Notes under the pieces: model-generated
Seen by the model: the letters and a program-made list of their open reading frames with translations, nothing else
What the model was told of the DNA's origin: nothing
Databases searched by the model: none
Assembly (NCBI GenBank): GCA_965656545.1
Contig: CBFHKZ010000001.1
Span: 496,001 to 560,000, forward strand
Source: UBA7446 sp965656545
GTDB lineage: Bacteria; Bacteroidota; Bacteroidia; Flavobacteriales; Flavobacteriaceae
DNA: 64,000 nucleotides
Direction: 5' to 3'
Shown: positions 42,960 through 52,213 of the stretch, piece by piece
Position numbering within the stretch: position 1 is the stretch's first letter
Layout: each line of letters begins with the position of its first letter
Made by a program: the position numbers and the translations under genes

Positions 42960-44090
42960 ATGAAGCAGCTGACCACTATATGTGTCTTGTTATCGTTTTT
43001 TGGATTTTCACAAAGCATGAATTTCCAGAATAGTGCCATGCGTCAACTCTCTAATCTAGAAAACAGCGAAAACAGAATTACACTTGGTGGGTATGGTGAG
43101 ATTAACTTTAACGGGTATGATGGAGCGCCAAATGAAATTGACGTGCAGCGTTTGGTGTTATTGTTTGCTTATAAGTTTGATGACAGAACGCAATTTGTCA
43201 CAGAAGTAGAGTATGAACACGTCCAAGAAGTTTATGTTGAGCAAGCTTTTGTAAATTATAACATAACGGATAACTTAAATGCTAGAGCTGGATTGATGCT
43301 TGTGCCTATGGGAATCATTAATGAATACCACGAGGGCCCAACCTTTAATGGGGTGGAGCGACCAAGTTTAGACGATACCATTATACCTTCAACTTGGCGT
43401 GAAATAGGTTTTGGTATTGCGGGGAGATCCAATGAACTTTCTTTTAGATATCAGCTTTATGCCATGAACGGTTTTGTCTCTTTTAACGACGATAACTATA
43501 TATTAAGAGGCTCAGATGGATTACGAAAAGGGCGTCAAAAAGGTGCCGAATCAGTCAACTCTGATATAAACATTTCAGCTAAAATAGAATATTATGGACT
43601 TCCAAACATTAGGTTTGGTTTGGCCGCTTACAGTGGAAAAACCCAAACCACAGACTTAGATAATGCAGCAACGCAAGTAGGTCTTACCATGCTCGGCGCT
43701 GATTATCGTTATACTAAAGGCCGCTTTTCATCGAGAGGTCAATGGGCACAAACCACATTAAAAGATGTTGCCGCATACAATGCAGCAGGAAACAAAGATT
43801 TGGGTTCTACCATGGGCGGTTATTATATTGAAGGCGCCTATAATCTTTTGCCCTTGACCAATAGACAAAGATTGGATATTTTTGTGCGCTATGAAGATTT
43901 TGATACCCACAAAAAAACAGCGGGAGGTATGACGGCTAATCCAGCTTACCACAGAAAGGAAACCACGGTTGGTTTTTCTTATCACCTGGCGCCTGGTGTT
44001 GTTTTTAAGGGCGATTACCAAAACAAAAAAACAGCAGCCTCTGATGATGTTATTGGTCAGTTAAATTTTGGTGTTGGATTCTTTTTCTAA
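42960..44090 (+). CDS. Outer membrane porin (OprO/OprP-like)
   Basis: The signal peptide is about 18 residues (ending FFGFSQS). The mature protein begins with a strand motif RITLGGYGEINFNGYDG and is built from alternating strands and loops; ARAGLMLVPMGIINEYHEGP and STWREIGFGIAG are typical of flavobacterial phosphate-selective-porin-like proteins. It ends in a Phe (FGVGFFF), the barrel signature. The product has 376 residues. It heads a tight unit with an FMN-binding protein (9-base gap) and a four-helix membrane protein, suggesting that what passes through the pore is reduced or sensed in the periplasm. The substrate is unknown. Confidence 0.87.
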   Translation: MKQLTTICVLLSFFGFSQSMNFQNSAMRQLSNLENSENRITLGGYGEINFNGYDGAPNEIDVQRLVLLFAYKFDDRTQFVTEVEYEHVQEVYVEQAFVNYNITDNLNARAGLMLVPMGIINEYHEGPTFNGVERPSLDDTIIPSTWREIGFGIAGRSNELSFRYQLYAMNGFVSFNDDNYILRGSDGLRKGRQKGAESVNSDINISAKIEYYGLPNIRFGLAAYSGKTQTTDLDNAATQVGLTMLGADYRYTKGRFSSRGQWAQTTLKDVAAYNAAGNKDLGSTMGGYYIEGAYNLLPLTNRQRLDIFVRYEDFDTHKKTAGGMTANPAYHRKETTVGFSYHLAPGVVFKGDYQNKKTAASDDVIGQLNFGVGFFF

Positions 44091-44099
44091 AATGATGTC

Positions 44100-44624
44100 A
44101 TGAAAATATTTTCCTCTTCATTTTTTTTACTTTCTATAAAAGTATCCCTCGTGAGTTTGGTTTTTAGTTTGCAGGTTAGCAAAAAGGCTGAAAGGGAAAT
44201 TAGCAAAGTGTTTGAAATAGAACAAGCTGTTTTGGTACAGACACTTGAGCAAGATATGCCGGGTATTGATCAAGACCGACTCTACACTGTCTTTGACCAA
44301 GGTCAAGCCCTAGGTTATGCCTATGTTGGTGAAGCTTCCAGTCAAACGGACACTTTTGAATACCTCGTTATTTTTGACACCAATTTTGCTGTAAAAAAAG
44401 CAAAAGTGCTTGTGTACAGAGAGGATTACGGCAGTGAAATTGGGAGTAAGCGCTGGTTAAAGCAGTTCTTAGATAAAACGCCAGATGATCGCTTTGCTTA
44501 CCGCCAAAATATTGCAGCCATTTCTGGCGCAACCATTTCTGTAAAATCTATGACGAATGCCATGAATAATCTTATGATTTCATTAGCTTCGTGGCAAAAT
44601 AATGGAGAACCAAATAAATCATAA
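44100..44624 (+). CDS. FMN-binding domain protein, membrane-anchored
   Basis: A hydrophobic N-terminal segment (about residues 7-24) is followed by a periplasmic FMN_bind domain. The motif AISGATISVKSM at about residues 138-149 has the SGAT sequence where ApbE-type flavin transferase attaches FMN to threonine in related proteins. Similar domains occur in NqrC/RnfG and in extracytosolic flavin electron-transfer systems. The product has 174 residues. Its end overlaps the next gene by 23 bases. No apbE gene is in this window. Confidence 0.87.
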   Translation: MKIFSSSFFLLSIKVSLVSLVFSLQVSKKAEREISKVFEIEQAVLVQTLEQDMPGIDQDRLYTVFDQGQALGYAYVGEASSQTDTFEYLVIFDTNFAVKKAKVLVYREDYGSEIGSKRWLKQFLDKTPDDRFAYRQNIAAISGATISVKSMTNAMNNLMISLASWQNNGEPNKS

Positions 44625-45108
44625 TTTTCGACTACGCCAACTGCCTAAGTATGCCCGAATGGCGTGCTTGGCTTTTATCCTAACGCTTTCCGTGGGGTAT
44701 TTTACGGGCTTGGCTTTTGTGTTCCAAACCGAAAGCAACACAGCTGTTGGTATGGAGGAAAACTATAATGGCAATGAAGATCGCCCCGAGGAGATGGTCA
44801 TGAAATTTAAGAAAAGTCAGCGGGAAATGCTAACAATTGTTCACACGCATATCTTGAGTATTTCGCTTATTTTCTTTTCAGCAGGCGTGCTCTTGTTTTT
44901 CTCATCAGTCCCCAAGCGTTTAAAATCTTTTTTACTTGTTGAGCCCTATGTGTCATTGATTGTCACTTTTGGGGGGATTTACCTTTTGTGGTACGGAATT
45001 GGGTTTGTGGCTTATGTCGTATTGGTTTCGGGGGTTTTAATGACATTGACCTATGTTGCTACCGTAGTCTTTATTCTAAAGGAGCTGTTTGCCGGCAACC
45101 AACCCTAG
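44602..45108 (+). CDS. Four-helix membrane protein of the porin/FMN cassette
   Basis: Unrecognised integral membrane protein of 168 residues. Four hydrophobic segments lie near residues 21-42, 83-103, 113-132 and 133-158. Between helices 1 and 2 is an acidic-charged loop with NGNEDRPEEMVMKFKKSQRE and the conserved-looking pair in IVHTHILS, which could ligate heme, although this is only a guess. It begins inside the FMN-binding gene (23-base overlap), so the two are translationally coupled. The context suggests that it exchanges electrons between the quinone pool and the FMN domain. Confidence 0.7.
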   Translation: MENQINHNFRLRQLPKYARMACLAFILTLSVGYFTGLAFVFQTESNTAVGMEENYNGNEDRPEEMVMKFKKSQREMLTIVHTHILSISLIFFSAGVLLFFSSVPKRLKSFLLVEPYVSLIVTFGGIYLLWYGIGFVAYVVLVSGVLMTLTYVATVVFILKELFAGNQP

Positions 45109-45120
45109 GGTTATTTTTTG

Positions 45121-45128
45121 TATATTTG
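45121..45128 (+). promoter_or_regulatory. Promoter -7 box for guaB
   Basis: TATATTTG fits TAnnTTTG, lies 12 bases after the stop of the membrane protein gene and 25 bases before the guaB ATG. Confidence 0.65.
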
Positions 45129-45153
45129 CGTGCAACATTTCTAAAACGTTGCC

Positions 45154-46626
45154 ATGGAATCTCTTCCCAATAAAATCAGTAGTCTAGGTCTAACATACGA
45201 CGATGTACTTTTGGTACCTGCCTACTCTGAAACCCTTCCAAGGGAAGTCAACATATCTTCAAATTTTTCTCGAAACATAAAACTCAATGTGCCTATTGCA
45301 TCTGCCGCTATGGATACGGTCACGGAAAGTCAAATGGCAATTGCCATGGCTAGAGAAGGTGGAATTGGCGTGCTGCACAAGAACATGACCATCGAAGATC
45401 AGGCTGATAAGGTTCGTAAAGTAAAGCGTTCCCAATCGGGAATGATAATAGACCCAGTAACGTTGCCCATCACCGCATTGGTATCTGACGCCAATAAAAT
45501 CATGAGTGAATATCGAATTGGCGGTATTCCAATTGTTGATGACAATGGGATATTAATAGGTATCGTCACCAATCGTGATTTGCGTTTTGAAAAAAACGAA
45601 GGCAGACCACTTATGGAAGTAATGACTTCTGAAAATTTAATCACTGCATCAGAAGGCATTTCAATGGCACAAGCCGAAGAAGTACTCCAAGCCCACAAAA
45701 TTGAAAAGCTCCCCGTTGTTGATAAAGACAACAAGCTTATTGGATTGATAACCTTTCGCGATATTACTCGCGTAGCCATTTCACCACAAGCCAACAAAGA
45801 TGCTTACGGGCGCCTTATTGTTGCTGCTGCTGTTGGTGTAACCGCTGATGTGATGGATCGCGTTAAAGCCCTTTCAGATGCTGCTGTGGATGCTGTTGTA
45901 ATAGATACGGCTCACGGACATTCCAAAGGGGTTGTTGATGTGCTTAAAAAAGTTAAAAAAAGCTTTCCAAAGATTGATGTAGTGGTTGGGAATATTGCTA
46001 CCTCCGAAGCTGCTGCTTATTTGCTTGAGGCAGGTGCAGACGGCATAAAAGTTGGTATAGGCCCAGGCTCTATTTGTACGACACGTATTATTGCTGGAGT
46101 GGGTTACCCACAACTTTCTGCCGTTTTAGAAGTTTCATCCGTCTTGGCTGGTACAGGAGTACCGCTTATTGCTGACGGTGGTGTGCGTTATACAGGGGAT
46201 ATAGTTAAGGCCATTGCCGCCGGTGCCGATTGTGTCATGTTAGGCTCTTTGCTTGCTGGAACAAAAGAATCTCCAGGCGAGACCGTCATCTATGAAGGAC
46301 GTAAGTTTAAAACCTACCGTGGAATGGGTTCTGTGGAAGCCATGAAAAAAGGAAGTAAAGACCGCTATTTTCAAGATGTTGAAGACGATATTAAAAAATT
46401 AGTTCCCGAAGGCATTGTTGGGCGTGTTCCTTATAAGGGAGATCTCAACGAAAGCATTCATCAGTTTGTTGGTGGTTTGCGCGCTGGCATGGGCTATTGT
46501 GGTTCAAAGGACATTGTCACGCTAAAAGAAACGGCACGATTTGTGCAAATAACTGCATCGGGAATTAAAGAAAGTCACCCACACAATGTTCAGATAACAA
46601 AAGAGGCTCCAAACTACTCTAGATAA
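45154..46626 (+). CDS. guaB: Inosine-5'-monophosphate dehydrogenase
   Basis: Oxidises IMP to XMP, the first committed step to GMP. The core begins TYDDVLLVPAYSETLPREV; two CBS domains fill about residues 95-215 (RIGGIPIVDDNG and KIEKLPVVDKDN). The catalytic Cys loop is GPGSICTTRIIAGVG, and the flap carries YRGMGSVEAMKKGSKDRY. The product has 490 residues. A lipoprotein-type PpiC gene begins 2 bases after the stop. Confidence 0.97.
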   Translation: MESLPNKISSLGLTYDDVLLVPAYSETLPREVNISSNFSRNIKLNVPIASAAMDTVTESQMAIAMAREGGIGVLHKNMTIEDQADKVRKVKRSQSGMIIDPVTLPITALVSDANKIMSEYRIGGIPIVDDNGILIGIVTNRDLRFEKNEGRPLMEVMTSENLITASEGISMAQAEEVLQAHKIEKLPVVDKDNKLIGLITFRDITRVAISPQANKDAYGRLIVAAAVGVTADVMDRVKALSDAAVDAVVIDTAHGHSKGVVDVLKKVKKSFPKIDVVVGNIATSEAAAYLLEAGADGIKVGIGPGSICTTRIIAGVGYPQLSAVLEVSSVLAGTGVPLIADGGVRYTGDIVKAIAAGADCVMLGSLLAGTKESPGETVIYEGRKFKTYRGMGSVEAMKKGSKDRYFQDVEDDIKKLVPEGIVGRVPYKGDLNESIHQFVGGLRAGMGYCGSKDIVTLKETARFVQITASGIKESHPHNVQITKEAPNYSR

Positions 46627-46628
46627 CT

Positions 46629-47471
46629 ATGCGTTACGTTTTCTTACTGCTTATACTGTTGGTGTCTTCTTGTCAGTTAAAAGAAGTGTCCTCTGATAAA
46701 ATTGTTGCACGCGTATACAACCATTACTTGTATGCATCTGAAGTAAACGCGCATATTCGCGAAAACCTATCTTCTGCCGACAGTGCTTCTATGGCTAAAA
46801 ATTACATTAATGCATGGGTTAAAGAACAACTGCTCTTGGAAAAAGCGGTTTTTAACTTAAACCCTTCACAACAAGCTTCTTTAGAGAACCTCATACGTCA
46901 ATATCGAAACGACATATTTATCAAAACCTATCAAGAAGAATGGCTTAAATCTCGTATGGATACTCTGGTAACCTCACAAGAAATTGAAGCCTATTACAAT
47001 GAGAACAAGCAAAACTTTAAACTTCACCAAGATTTGGTTAGGGGACGCTATGTTCAACTTCCATTGGCTAACTTCAATAAAGCGAGTGTGAGTAGGGCCT
47101 TGAAAAGGTTCAATGAAAGTGACCGCAACTATTTAGACTCTATTTCACTGCAGTTTAACAGTGCATATCTCAACGACAGTGTTTGGTTTAGACCTCAAGC
47201 TTTTTTCAACCGTATAAACAGGTCTTCGCCAAAGGAATATGACCGCTACTTAAAAAGTAAACGTTTTTTTGAAATAGAAGACTCAATAGACTTATATTTG
47301 GTTTTTGTGGAAGAAGTTAGACGTAGAAATGAAATAGCACCTTTGTCTCACATAAATCCAACTTTGAAACAGATTTTATTAAACAAACGGAAGCTTGAAA
47401 CCATGCGACAGTTTGATAACGATATTTTAGAAGAAGCCATTAAAAACAAAACACTCGAGATCTATGAATAA
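46629..47471 (+). CDS. PpiC/SurA-like periplasmic lipoprotein
   Basis: The signal peptide ends in LLVSSC, a lipobox. Residues 24-130 resemble the SurA N-terminal chaperone domain (VARVYNHYLYASEV, then AWVKEQLLLEKAV), followed by a weak rotamase-like part. Characteristic active-site residues of parvulins are not evident, so it is probably a chaperone without isomerase activity. The product has 280 residues. It overlaps the surA start by 8 bases and follows guaB by 2, suggesting a coupled periplasmic folding unit with surA. Confidence 0.82.
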   Translation: MRYVFLLLILLVSSCQLKEVSSDKIVARVYNHYLYASEVNAHIRENLSSADSASMAKNYINAWVKEQLLLEKAVFNLNPSQQASLENLIRQYRNDIFIKTYQEEWLKSRMDTLVTSQEIEAYYNENKQNFKLHQDLVRGRYVQLPLANFNKASVSRALKRFNESDRNYLDSISLQFNSAYLNDSVWFRPQAFFNRINRSSPKEYDRYLKSKRFFEIEDSIDLYLVFVEEVRRRNEIAPLSHINPTLKQILLNKRKLETMRQFDNDILEEAIKNKTLEIYE

Positions 47472-48828
47472 AATAATAACATTATGTTGTTTGATGTTTG
47501 GTGTACTTGGTTTTTCCCAAGATTCAATTACGACCAAAAAGCGCCTTAAAATTGATGGTGTTTCAGCAGTTGTTGGTGATTATGTTATTCTTGAGTCCGA
47601 TGTGGATAAGGCTTATGTAGAACTTGAATCTCAAGGTGTTTCAACCGCAGAAGTTTCACGTTGTAACCTGTTGGGCAAGTTGATGGAAGACAAACTATAT
47701 GCCCATCACGCCGAGCAAGACAGTATTGAGGTTAGCAATGATGACATAAATAATTACGTTGAGCAAACCATCGATTATTTTGTAGGTCAATTTGGTGATA
47801 TTGAAAAAGTCTTGGAGTTTTATAAAAAGAATGACGAGCAAAGTTTTAGAGCCGAATTATTCGAAGTTAATCGTATTCAGCAGCTGTCGCAACGCATGCA
47901 ATCTAAAATTGTTGAGGACGTTGAAGTTACGCCAGACGAGGTAAAAGTTTTTTTCAACTCCATTCCAAAGGAGGATTTACCCATTTTTGGCTCTGAGCTT
48001 GAAGTTGCACAGATTGTAATTAAGCCAAAGGTTTCTTCAGAAGAGGAGAAGCGAATTATAGAACAACTCGAGACCATGCGCAATGACGTACTTGAAAACG
48101 GTTCTTCTTTTTCATCTAAGGCAATCTTATATTCCCAAGACCCTGGTTCACGCTCTAGAGGAGGACGTTATACGCTTGACAGGAAGCGTCCACAAATGGT
48201 AAAGGAGTTTCGCGAGCAAGCTTATCGTTTGCAAGAAGGTGAAATTTCCCAACCGTTTAAAACTGATTTTGGCTGGCACATTGTAATGGTCGATAAAATT
48301 CGCGGTCGTATGCTAGATGTACGTCATGTACTGCTCGTACCTACGGTATCCAATACTGCTTTGGGAGAAGCACAGAACCAACTCAAACTTATTAAAAAGC
48401 GAATAGACGATGGTGAAATTAGCTTCGCTGATGCCGCACGTGAATTTTCCGATGACCAAATTACACGCGCCAATGGCGGTGTCTTGATTAACCCTGCAAC
48501 GGGAGATACCCGTTTTGAACTCACAAAACTTGACCCGCAGCTATACAGTCAGATATTAAAGCTTGAGGACAATGAGATTTCTATTCCGCTGCTAGAGGAA
48601 GATCGCTCAGGGAACAAAACGTATAAAATTGTTATGGTTACCAATCGGTTTAATGAACACATTGCTGATTATGCTCAAGACTATGTTCGCATCAAGGATT
48701 TAGCCCTGAAAGAAAAGCAACTTAAGGTCATTGAAGAATGGATGACTGAAAAAATTGCAGACACCTATATCAGTGTAAATCGCGACAACCAATCTTGTGA
48801 TTTTGCCAACAATTGGCTTAAGAACTAA
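47464..48828 (+). CDS. surA: SurA-type peptidyl-prolyl isomerase chaperone
   Basis: Periplasmic chaperone for outer membrane beta-barrel proteins. A signal peptide (ending FGVLGFSQ) precedes the N-terminal chaperone domain. Two parvulin-type domains follow, near residues 180-285 (SQDPGSRSRGGRYTLDRKRP, then FGWHIVMVDKIRG) and 286-395 (DVRHVLLVPT, then DDQITRANGGVLINP). The product has 454 residues. It is coupled to the preceding PpiC-like lipoprotein gene. Many barrel proteins in this window (FadL type, porin, TonB receptor) would be clients. Confidence 0.92.
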   Translation: MNKIITLCCLMFGVLGFSQDSITTKKRLKIDGVSAVVGDYVILESDVDKAYVELESQGVSTAEVSRCNLLGKLMEDKLYAHHAEQDSIEVSNDDINNYVEQTIDYFVGQFGDIEKVLEFYKKNDEQSFRAELFEVNRIQQLSQRMQSKIVEDVEVTPDEVKVFFNSIPKEDLPIFGSELEVAQIVIKPKVSSEEEKRIIEQLETMRNDVLENGSSFSSKAILYSQDPGSRSRGGRYTLDRKRPQMVKEFREQAYRLQEGEISQPFKTDFGWHIVMVDKIRGRMLDVRHVLLVPTVSNTALGEAQNQLKLIKKRIDDGEISFADAAREFSDDQITRANGGVLINPATGDTRFELTKLDPQLYSQILKLEDNEISIPLLEEDRSGNKTYKIVMVTNRFNEHIADYAQDYVRIKDLALKEKQLKVIEEWMTEKIADTYISVNRDNQSCDFANNWLKN

Positions 48829-48867
48829 ATTCTTTTTCACTTGGTAGGTGGTTCATAGCCAATTACT

Positions 48868-48875
48868 TAATTTTG
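48868..48875 (+). promoter_or_regulatory. Promoter -7 box for resB-ccsA
   Basis: TAATTTTG fits TAnnTTTG, 13 bases before the ATG at 48889. Confidence 0.6.
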
Positions 48876-48888
48876 TAAAAAATTTGCC

Positions 48889-51800
48889 ATGAACCCAGCA
48901 ACTCGCTTGCTTTCTTTTCTGTTTTCTACTCGTTTAACAGCCATGCTATTTATTGCGTTTTCTATCGCTATGGCAGTTGGAACCTTTGTGGAGAGCGCTC
49001 ACAATACGACCACGGCTCGCATTTGGATTTACAATGCTTGGTGGTTCGAAGTGATGATGATTTTCTTCGTTGTTAATTTTATGGGAAACATCAAAAGATA
49101 CCGTCTTTTAAGATGGGAAAAATGGCCATTGTTGTTACTTCACTTGTCGTGGATACTTATCATCGTGGGGGCTGGCATTACGCGTTATATTGGTTTCGAA
49201 GGCGTTATGCCCATTAGAGAAGGGGAGTCTACCCAACAATATTTATCTGAAAAGACATATTTGTCTGTTTTTGTTGATGGCGAGATAGACGGGCAACCAC
49301 GAAGAAAATTACTCGAAGACGACCTTTTATTTGCTGAGGCTGCCAACAATTCGTTTAGTTGGAAAAATGATTTTAACGGCATACCCTTTTCTGTTTCCTA
49401 TGTCAACTTTATAAATGGTGCAGAAGAAACACTGGTTGAGGATATCAATGGTGCTATGTATCTCAAGATTGTTGAAGCAGGTGATGGCAATCGACACGAT
49501 CATTTTCTTAAAATGGGCGAGGTGGCCAACATTCACAACATACTATTTGCCTTTAATGCCTATACCGACGGCGCAATAAATATTACGCTAGACGAAGCGA
49601 ACAATTACAGTATTCAGTCCCCTTTTGCAGGCACTTACCTTCGCATGGCCGACCAGCAGCAAGGAAGTCTATTTGCTGATGCTTCGCAGCCTCTGATGTT
49701 GCGTGCACTCTACAGTGCCGCCGGGATGCAGTTTGTGTTTCCAGAACCTGCGATGATTGGTTCATATCAAATAGTGCCTGTTGAAGATAAGGAAGCCGCC
49801 ATACAGGATGCCCTAACCATACAATTGACTGCCAATGGTGTCCAAGAGCAAGTAACCGTTTTAGGTGCCAAGGGCGTTGCGAACCCACCTGTTCAAGTTG
49901 AGCTTGGCGGTTTAGAATTTCGGGTTACCTACGGTTCAAAACAAGTTGAACTCCCCTTTGCTATTAAGCTCAATGACTTTATCGCTGAAAAGTATCCGGG
50001 TACTGAAAAAAGTTACAGCAGCTTTATGAGTAGGGTAACGGTATTGGACGACCCTACTTTTGACTACGATATTTACATGAACCACATTCTCAATCACAAA
50101 GGTTATCGCTTTTTTCAGGCATCTTTTGACCCAGATGAAAAGGGAACGGTACTATCGGTAAACCACGATGCATTGGGTACAGCCGTTACCTATGCAGGAT
50201 ATTTCTTGCTTTATATAGGCTTGTTGGGCTTGATGTTTTTTGGAAAAACACGTTTTAAGAAGCTTGCTAAAATGTTGGAGGACATACGCATCAAAAAAGC
50301 TGCGTTGACTTTGATCCTCTTTTTGACTTCATCTCTAGCTTTTGCTCAGCATCAACATAGGCCACCAAGTTTTGCAATTGACTCGGTGCTTCAAGCCGAT
50401 GCTATGAACGCCGATGAGGCTGCTAAGTTTGGCGCGTTGGTCATCCAAGATCAAGGAGGGCGTATGAAGCCTGCCAATACTTTTGCTTCCGAATTGGTGC
50501 GTAAAGTCAGTAAGTCCGATCACTACAAATCTCTAGATGCCAACCAAGTATTATTATCCATTACCCAAAACCCAATTATTTGGTATCAAGTTCCTTTTGT
50601 GTATTTGAAACGTGGTAATGACAGCATTCGTTCACTTGTTGGTGTAGACCAAAAAGCCAAATACGCTTCTTTCGCAAACTTTTTTGACACGCAGGGAAAT
50701 TACAAGCTGGCCCCTTACCTGGAGGGCGCTTATAAATCTCCAACCCCCAATCAGTTTCAAAAAGACTTTATAGAAACAGATCGAAAAGTGAATTTACTTT
50801 TCTCAGCTTTGGAAGGAAAGGTATTGCGCATCTTCCCAGTGCCGAACGACGAAAACAACCGTTGGGTTTCTCCCGCTGAAGTAAGTGAGATACGTTTTGA
50901 AGGCGTAGATTCGCTCTACGTTAACAACGTATTGCCTTTGTATCTGACTTCATTGCGACAGGGCAAAGCCACACAAGATTACACACAAGCCGATCAGTTG
51001 CTAGAGAGCTTAAAGGGCTATCAAAAGAAATATGGGGCAGAAGTTATGCCTACTGAAGATCAAATAAAGGCAGAACTCTACTACAACAAATACGATATTT
51101 TTAAGCGTCTGTTTAGTTGGTATATGTATGCTGGAACCTTGATGTTTTTTGTGTTGATTGCCCAGATGCTATACGACATACGTTTATTACGTGGAGTTGT
51201 TGGCTTTTTTGTAGCGGTCATATCAATCCTTTTTGTGCTACACACCGCTGGTTTGGCTGCCCGTTGGTATATTTCTGGTCACGCGCCTTGGAGTGATGCC
51301 TATGAATCCATGATTTATGTGGCTTGGGCAACCATGGGAATGGGACTTGCTTTTGGGCGTAAATCCAAACTTACCATTGCCGCAACTGCTTTTGTGGCTT
51401 CCATGGTCTTGATGATTGCACATTGGAATTGGATGGATCCTGAAATAGCAAACCTTGTACCCGTGCTTGACAGTTACTGGCTGATGATTCACGTGGCAGT
51501 TATTGTGGGCAGTTATGGGCCATTTGCCTTGGGCATGATATTGGGTGTAATTTCTCTTATTTTAATCCTATTGACGACCGAACGAACCGCTGAAAAAATG
51601 CGTCTAAATTTGGCCGAACTTACCGTAGTAAACGAACTGGCCTTGACTGTAGGCTTGATTATGCTAACCATTGGAAACTTCCTCGGAGGGCAATGGGCAA
51701 ACGAAAGCTGGGGGCGTTATTGGGGCTGGGATCCCAAAGAAACTTGGGCATTGATAAGTATTTTGGTCTATGCCTTTGCTTTGCATATGCGTTTGGTGCC

Positions 51801-52020
51801 CGGACTACGTGGCAAATGGATTTTTAGCGTGGTATCGGTTTTGGCTTTTGGTAGTATCATGATGACCTATTTTGGTGTTAATTTTTACTTGACTGGTCTG
51901 CATTCCTATGCGAGTGGAGATAAGGTGATCACGCCTAACTTTGTGTACTATTCGTTGGCATTTATTGTTATATTGTCTGCTGCATCCTATGGAAAATCAA
52001 AAAAATACTTTTCGAAATAG
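48889..52020 (+). CDS. ccsBA: Fused ResB-CcsA cytochrome c assembly protein
   Basis: System II cytochrome c synthase that exports heme and attaches it to apocytochromes. The N-terminal 60 residues and the segment near 440-470 are ResB-type membrane helices, with a periplasmic region between (about 105-430). A second periplasmic region (about 490-735) follows. The CcsA part shows helix groups and the WWD-type heme motif at about residues 940-955 (NESWGRYWGWDPKETWAL), with flanking His residues in HTAGLAARWYISGH and HVAVIVGSYG. The 1043-residue fused form is common in Bacteroidota. Its 3' end overlaps a small membrane-protein gene. Confidence 0.93.
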   Translation: MNPATRLLSFLFSTRLTAMLFIAFSIAMAVGTFVESAHNTTTARIWIYNAWWFEVMMIFFVVNFMGNIKRYRLLRWEKWPLLLLHLSWILIIVGAGITRYIGFEGVMPIREGESTQQYLSEKTYLSVFVDGEIDGQPRRKLLEDDLLFAEAANNSFSWKNDFNGIPFSVSYVNFINGAEETLVEDINGAMYLKIVEAGDGNRHDHFLKMGEVANIHNILFAFNAYTDGAINITLDEANNYSIQSPFAGTYLRMADQQQGSLFADASQPLMLRALYSAAGMQFVFPEPAMIGSYQIVPVEDKEAAIQDALTIQLTANGVQEQVTVLGAKGVANPPVQVELGGLEFRVTYGSKQVELPFAIKLNDFIAEKYPGTEKSYSSFMSRVTVLDDPTFDYDIYMNHILNHKGYRFFQASFDPDEKGTVLSVNHDALGTAVTYAGYFLLYIGLLGLMFFGKTRFKKLAKMLEDIRIKKAALTLILFLTSSLAFAQHQHRPPSFAIDSVLQADAMNADEAAKFGALVIQDQGGRMKPANTFASELVRKVSKSDHYKSLDANQVLLSITQNPIIWYQVPFVYLKRGNDSIRSLVGVDQKAKYASFANFFDTQGNYKLAPYLEGAYKSPTPNQFQKDFIETDRKVNLLFSALEGKVLRIFPVPNDENNRWVSPAEVSEIRFEGVDSLYVNNVLPLYLTSLRQGKATQDYTQADQLLESLKGYQKKYGAEVMPTEDQIKAELYYNKYDIFKRLFSWYMYAGTLMFFVLIAQMLYDIRLLRGVVGFFVAVISILFVLHTAGLAARWYISGHAPWSDAYESMIYVAWATMGMGLAFGRKSKLTIAATAFVASMVLMIAHWNWMDPEIANLVPVLDSYWLMIHVAVIVGSYGPFALGMILGVISLILILLTTERTAEKMRLNLAELTVVNELALTVGLIMLTIGNFLGGQWANESWGRYWGWDPKETWALISILVYAFALHMRLVPGLRGKWIFSVVSVLAFGSIMMTYFGVNFYLTGLHSYASGDKVITPNFVYYSLAFIVILSAASYGKSKKYFSK

Positions 52021-52213
52021 CCTCCGTTGGTGGTTGTATTCTGTTGGTGGATTGACCCTAGTAGGTGCTGGCTTGAGTGTTTTAGGGGAGGCCATTATTG
52101 CAAAGAGTAGGGGCGAGGCATGGTTTTTGGTTGGTACATTTGCGTTGATTTTAGTTAATTCAGGAATATGTTTAGTAGCGGGAGCGGTTATACTTCGATT
52201 AAAAAAGGATTAA
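51989..52213 (+). CDS. Small two-helix membrane protein overlapping ccsBA
   Basis: A 74-residue protein starting MENQKNTFRNSLRWWLYSVG, with two hydrophobic segments near residues 14-33 and 44-66 and a basic tail RLKKD. Its ATG lies inside the last 32 bases of ccsBA in another frame, and its own 3' end overlaps the next gene by 46 bases. The layered overlaps suggest coupled translation. No family is recognised. An accessory role near the cytochrome c synthase is possible but unproven. Confidence 0.65.
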   Translation: MENQKNTFRNSLRWWLYSVGGLTLVGAGLSVLGEAIIAKSRGEAWFLVGTFALILVNSGICLVAGAVILRLKKD

